DNA from: Candidatus Rhodoferax mariagerensis
GTDB taxonomy: Bacteria; Pseudomonadota; Gammaproteobacteria; Burkholderiales; Burkholderiaceae_C
DNA length: 64,000 nt
Assembly: GCA_016719055.1 (NCBI GenBank)
Contig: JADKAW010000005.1
Location: forward strand, 62,001 to 126,000
Direction: 5' to 3'
Below the pieces are notes generated by a model. That model had not been told where the DNA came from. It was given only the letters and a program-made list of their open reading frames with translations, and ran no database searches. The first letter of the stretch is position 1. Each line of letters begins with the position of its first letter. This document shows, piece after piece, positions 62,025 to 64,000 of this stretch. The position numbers and the translations under genes were made by a program.

Positions 62025-62764
62025 GGTGAAAAAATCTCATAAAATGAGCTATAACCATTGTCCTATATGCATAGTATGCTTTTATAATCATAGCAAACAG
62101 AGATGTCGCCAAGGGTTCTGCCTGCATTATGTGGTGAGCGCCAGGGTAACTACCATAGCGTCACGACGAAATCTGTTACCAAATGCCTCAATGACGAAGC
62201 CAGTTTTGCATTGACTCTGATCACCACACGGCCAACCATTTTGCCCAAACGTCTGTTCGAGCCTGGGCCCAGTGCTGGGCAGGTGAATGACATATTCGGG
62301 CGGCTCATGGTGCTGAGCGGCAGGCGCAGACGGAGTTTGGTGAAAAGGCCTCCAGTGCCAGCCTGGAGGTTTCTGTGCGAATCTAATTTTAAGCGGGTTA
62401 TGGCGGATTCGGTTTTATCGGCCTGCGCAATGAAACACTCAGGTAGTCTGCAGCCGTGACCCTGCCGGGCTTCGTGGCGAGTCTGACTGAGGTGATCAGG
62501 GCGGCGCAGACGCTGGTTGCACAGGTTGTGCCTGAGAGCGTCCGGGCGCAGTTGCCCGCTGGTCGCTGCTCAGGGTTTGCGTGGGGTATCGGGAAAGATC
62601 TGGTGGGCTGGGTGGACTGTTTCAAACAGGAGCATCGTCATGGCGGGGCAGTCAAACCGCGAGAGGGACTATTTGGGGCGTCCTCATAAGACTGCCAGAG
62701 CCATTCAAAATAACCAGTACGGCCTTTCTGATCGTTGACAGATATTTCTTTTGTCCCGGGGGCC
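62025..62764. other. Gene-poor region between the sigma factor and kup
   Basis: About 740 bases with no recognisable gene; the short frames on both strands show no family features. 62045-62092 looks like a very degenerate copy of the dispersed repeat (CCATTGTCCTATATGCATAG). CCTCCAG (62349-62355) and CTGGAGG (62363-62369) make a small stem followed by TTTC. The stretch may hold promoters for the leftward sigma gene and decayed DNA. Confidence 0.35.
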
Positions 62765-64000
62765 TCAGATCTCGACCAGCGTACCGAGTTCAACCACCCG
62801 ATTGGTCGGAATGCGGAAGAAATCGGTGGCACTTTGTGCATTGCGCAGCATCAGAATGAAGAAAAGTTCGCGCCACATCATCATCGGCGGGGCCAGCTTG
62901 GGCACCACCACTTCGCGGCTCAGAAAGAACGAGGTTTTTTCCATGTCGAACACCAAACCCCGTTCTGCGCAGGCCTCCAGCGCTTTGGGCAGGTCGGGTT
63001 GTTCCATGAAGCCATAACGCACAAACACCCGGTAAAAGCTGTGGCCAAGGTCTTTGATCTCGATTCGATCCAGTTCGGCAACAAAGGGAACCTCGGCGGT
63101 CAGCACGGTGGCCAGCACATTGCGGGCGTGCAGCACCTCGTTGTGCTTGATGTTGTGCAGCAAGGCCGAGGGTGCCCCTTCAAACCGGCTGGTCAGATAA
63201 ACGGCCGTGCTGCTGACCTGCTTGAGCCCGGCGGTCTCAATGGAGCGGATGAACTGATCCAGCGGCATGGTCAGGTTACCCATCTCCCGAAACAACAAAT
63301 TGCGACCGCGTCGCCAGGTGGTCAGCGTGGTGAAAGATGCCAGTGCAACGACGACCGGGAACCAGCCGCCTTGCAGCAGTTTGATAACGTTGGCCGAGAA
63401 GAAGGCGACATCCAGCAGCAGCAGTGCACCGAGCAGGGGCAGCGCTAGCCACGGGCTCCAGCGCCAGGCCAGCACCGCGACAAACGCCACCAGCACCGTG
63501 TCGATCATCATGGTGCCGGTGACTGCAATGCCATAGGCTGCGGCCAGATTGCTGGACGACCGAAACCCCAGCACCAGCGCCATGACTGCAATATAGAGCG
63601 TCAGGTTGGTAAATGGCACGTAAATTTGCCCGGCTTCCATCGAGGACGTGTGCACAATCTTCATGCGTGGCAGGTAGCCAAGCTGCACCGCCTGCCGCGC
63701 CACTGAGAAAGCACCCGAGATCACCGCCTGCGACGCAATCACCGTCGCCAGGGTGGCCAGCGCCACCATCGGCATCAGCGCCCAGTCTGGCGCCAGCCGG
63801 TAAAACGGGTTCTGGATCGCGCCTGGATCGCTCAGCAACAGCGCACCCTGTCCGTAATAGTTCAGCACCAGTGCCGGCAGCACAAAAGTGAACCAGGCAA
63901 GACGAATCGGGTATTTGCCAAAATGTCCCATGTCGGTGTAGAGCGCCTCGCCCCCGGTCACTGACAGGACTATTGCGCCCAGCGCAAGGAAACTGCGCCA
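62765..64000 (-). CDS. kup: Kup potassium uptake protein, 5' end beyond the window
   Basis: The visible 411 codons encode most of a Kup/HAK/KT K+-H+ symporter: FLALGAIVLSVTGGEALYTD, MGHFGKYPIRLAWFTFVLPA, QNPFYRLAPDWALMPMVALA, the later helices, and a long cytoplasmic C-terminal domain ending RIPTNRVVELGTLVEI. The frame runs open to the right edge at 64000, so roughly the first 200 residues are missing from the window. Length and motifs of the visible part look normal. No related gene is adjacent. Confidence 0.93.
   Translation of the reverse strand, partial: WRSFLALGAIVLSVTGGEALYTDMGHFGKYPIRLAWFTFVLPALVLNYYGQGALLLSDPGAIQNPFYRLAPDWALMPMVALATLATVIASQAVISGAFSVARQAVQLGYLPRMKIVHTSSMEAGQIYVPFTNLTLYIAVMALVLGFRSSSNLAAAYGIAVTGTMMIDTVLVAFVAVLAWRWSPWLALPLLGALLLLDVAFFSANVIKLLQGGWFPVVVALASFTTLTTWRRGRNLLFREMGNLTMPLDQFIRSIETAGLKQVSSTAVYLTSRFEGAPSALLHNIKHNEVLHARNVLATVLTAEVPFVAELDRIEIKDLGHSFYRVFVRYGFMEQPDLPKALEACAERGLVFDMEKTSFFLSREVVVPKLAPPMMMWRELFFILMLRNAQSATDFFRIPTNRVVELGTLVEI

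Noticed and set aside
62103..62735. Short plus and minus frames upstream of kup
   Set aside because: Several frames of 70-118 codons overlap on both strands without family features or ribosome binding sites; none could be supported as a gene.

Overview
The window reads as chromosomal DNA from a betaproteobacterium, most likely a Comamonadaceae member related to Rhodoferax or Polaromonas. The grounds are indirect: high-GC coding style, a glycolate oxidase pair, a FAD-SelD fusion, a flavocytochrome-c-like sulfide dehydrogenase, an ACR3/ArsP-type arsenic locus, and a dispersed ~50 bp repeat of a kind I associate with that family. I could not check the taxonomy. No rRNA, tRNA, CRISPR array or intact insertion sequence was recognised.

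Layout. 1-4000: part of a surface-glycan locus (first 16 codons of a GT4 glycosyltransferase, a GT2 polyprenyl-phosphate glycosyltransferase, a flippase-like membrane protein, a FAD amine-oxidase-like enzyme). 4000-4360: remnant of an acyl-CoA dehydrogenase. 4450-9440: HDOD/GAF/ATPase signalling protein, thiolase, TauE/SafE exporter, glycine-zipper protein. 9586-10977: a one-gene HipA-type kinase of the YjjJ kind with a palindromic operator. 11280-13670: glcF and glcE without glcD. 13778-25805: a defence island on the minus strand in which a type I restriction-modification system (hsdM, hsdS, frameshifted hsdR) is interleaved with a HepT/MntA toxin-antitoxin pair, a truncated DUF1016 protein, two Schlafen/AlbA_2 proteins and a Fic protein. 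25896-31528: arsenic locus (acr3, arsC, frameshifted arsA, arsD, arsR, frameshifted thioredoxin-like gene, ArsP-like permease). 32416-35944: a four-gene MCE/Mla-type lipid transporter. 36071-45258: a same-strand run with two TVP38/TMEM64 proteins (one fused to a disulfide oxidoreductase), DUF547, ATP-grasp, YHS, FAD-SelD and patatin. 45328-47223: secreted glycoside hydrolase. 47313-52430: a 1705-residue exonuclease-RecQ-UvrD fusion. 52431-53650: gene graveyard (ParE and thioesterase remnants). 53838-59025: a five-gene respiratory operon joining a cytochrome bd-like oxidase that carries a haem c motif, a cytochrome c, an FccB-like flavoprotein and a dihaem cytochrome c. 59199-64000: peroxiredoxin, LolD-type ATPase with a beheaded permease, an ECF sigma factor and the 3' part of kup.

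Three observations stand out. First, the five-gene respiratory operon looks like a self-contained route from a reduced sulfur donor through c-type cytochromes to a bd-family oxidase, which would differ from the usual quinol-fed bd enzymes. Second, a ~50 bp dispersed repeat occurs at least 13 times, and several copies lie inside genes without breaking the frame. Unrelated proteins share the peptide the repeat encodes (for example FIAACACTVRAGAAFA in a DUF547 signal peptide and FIGAGAGTTRASGIFD in GlcE), so the element seems to have supplied protein sequence, including a signal-peptide core and the start codon of lolD. Third, the type I RM operon carries an unusual load of toxin-like and Schlafen-like genes that appear translationally coupled by ATGA overlaps.

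Three genes (hsdR, arsA, the thioredoxin-like gene) are broken only by indels of one or two bases in short G/C runs. These could be real mutations or sequencing errors.
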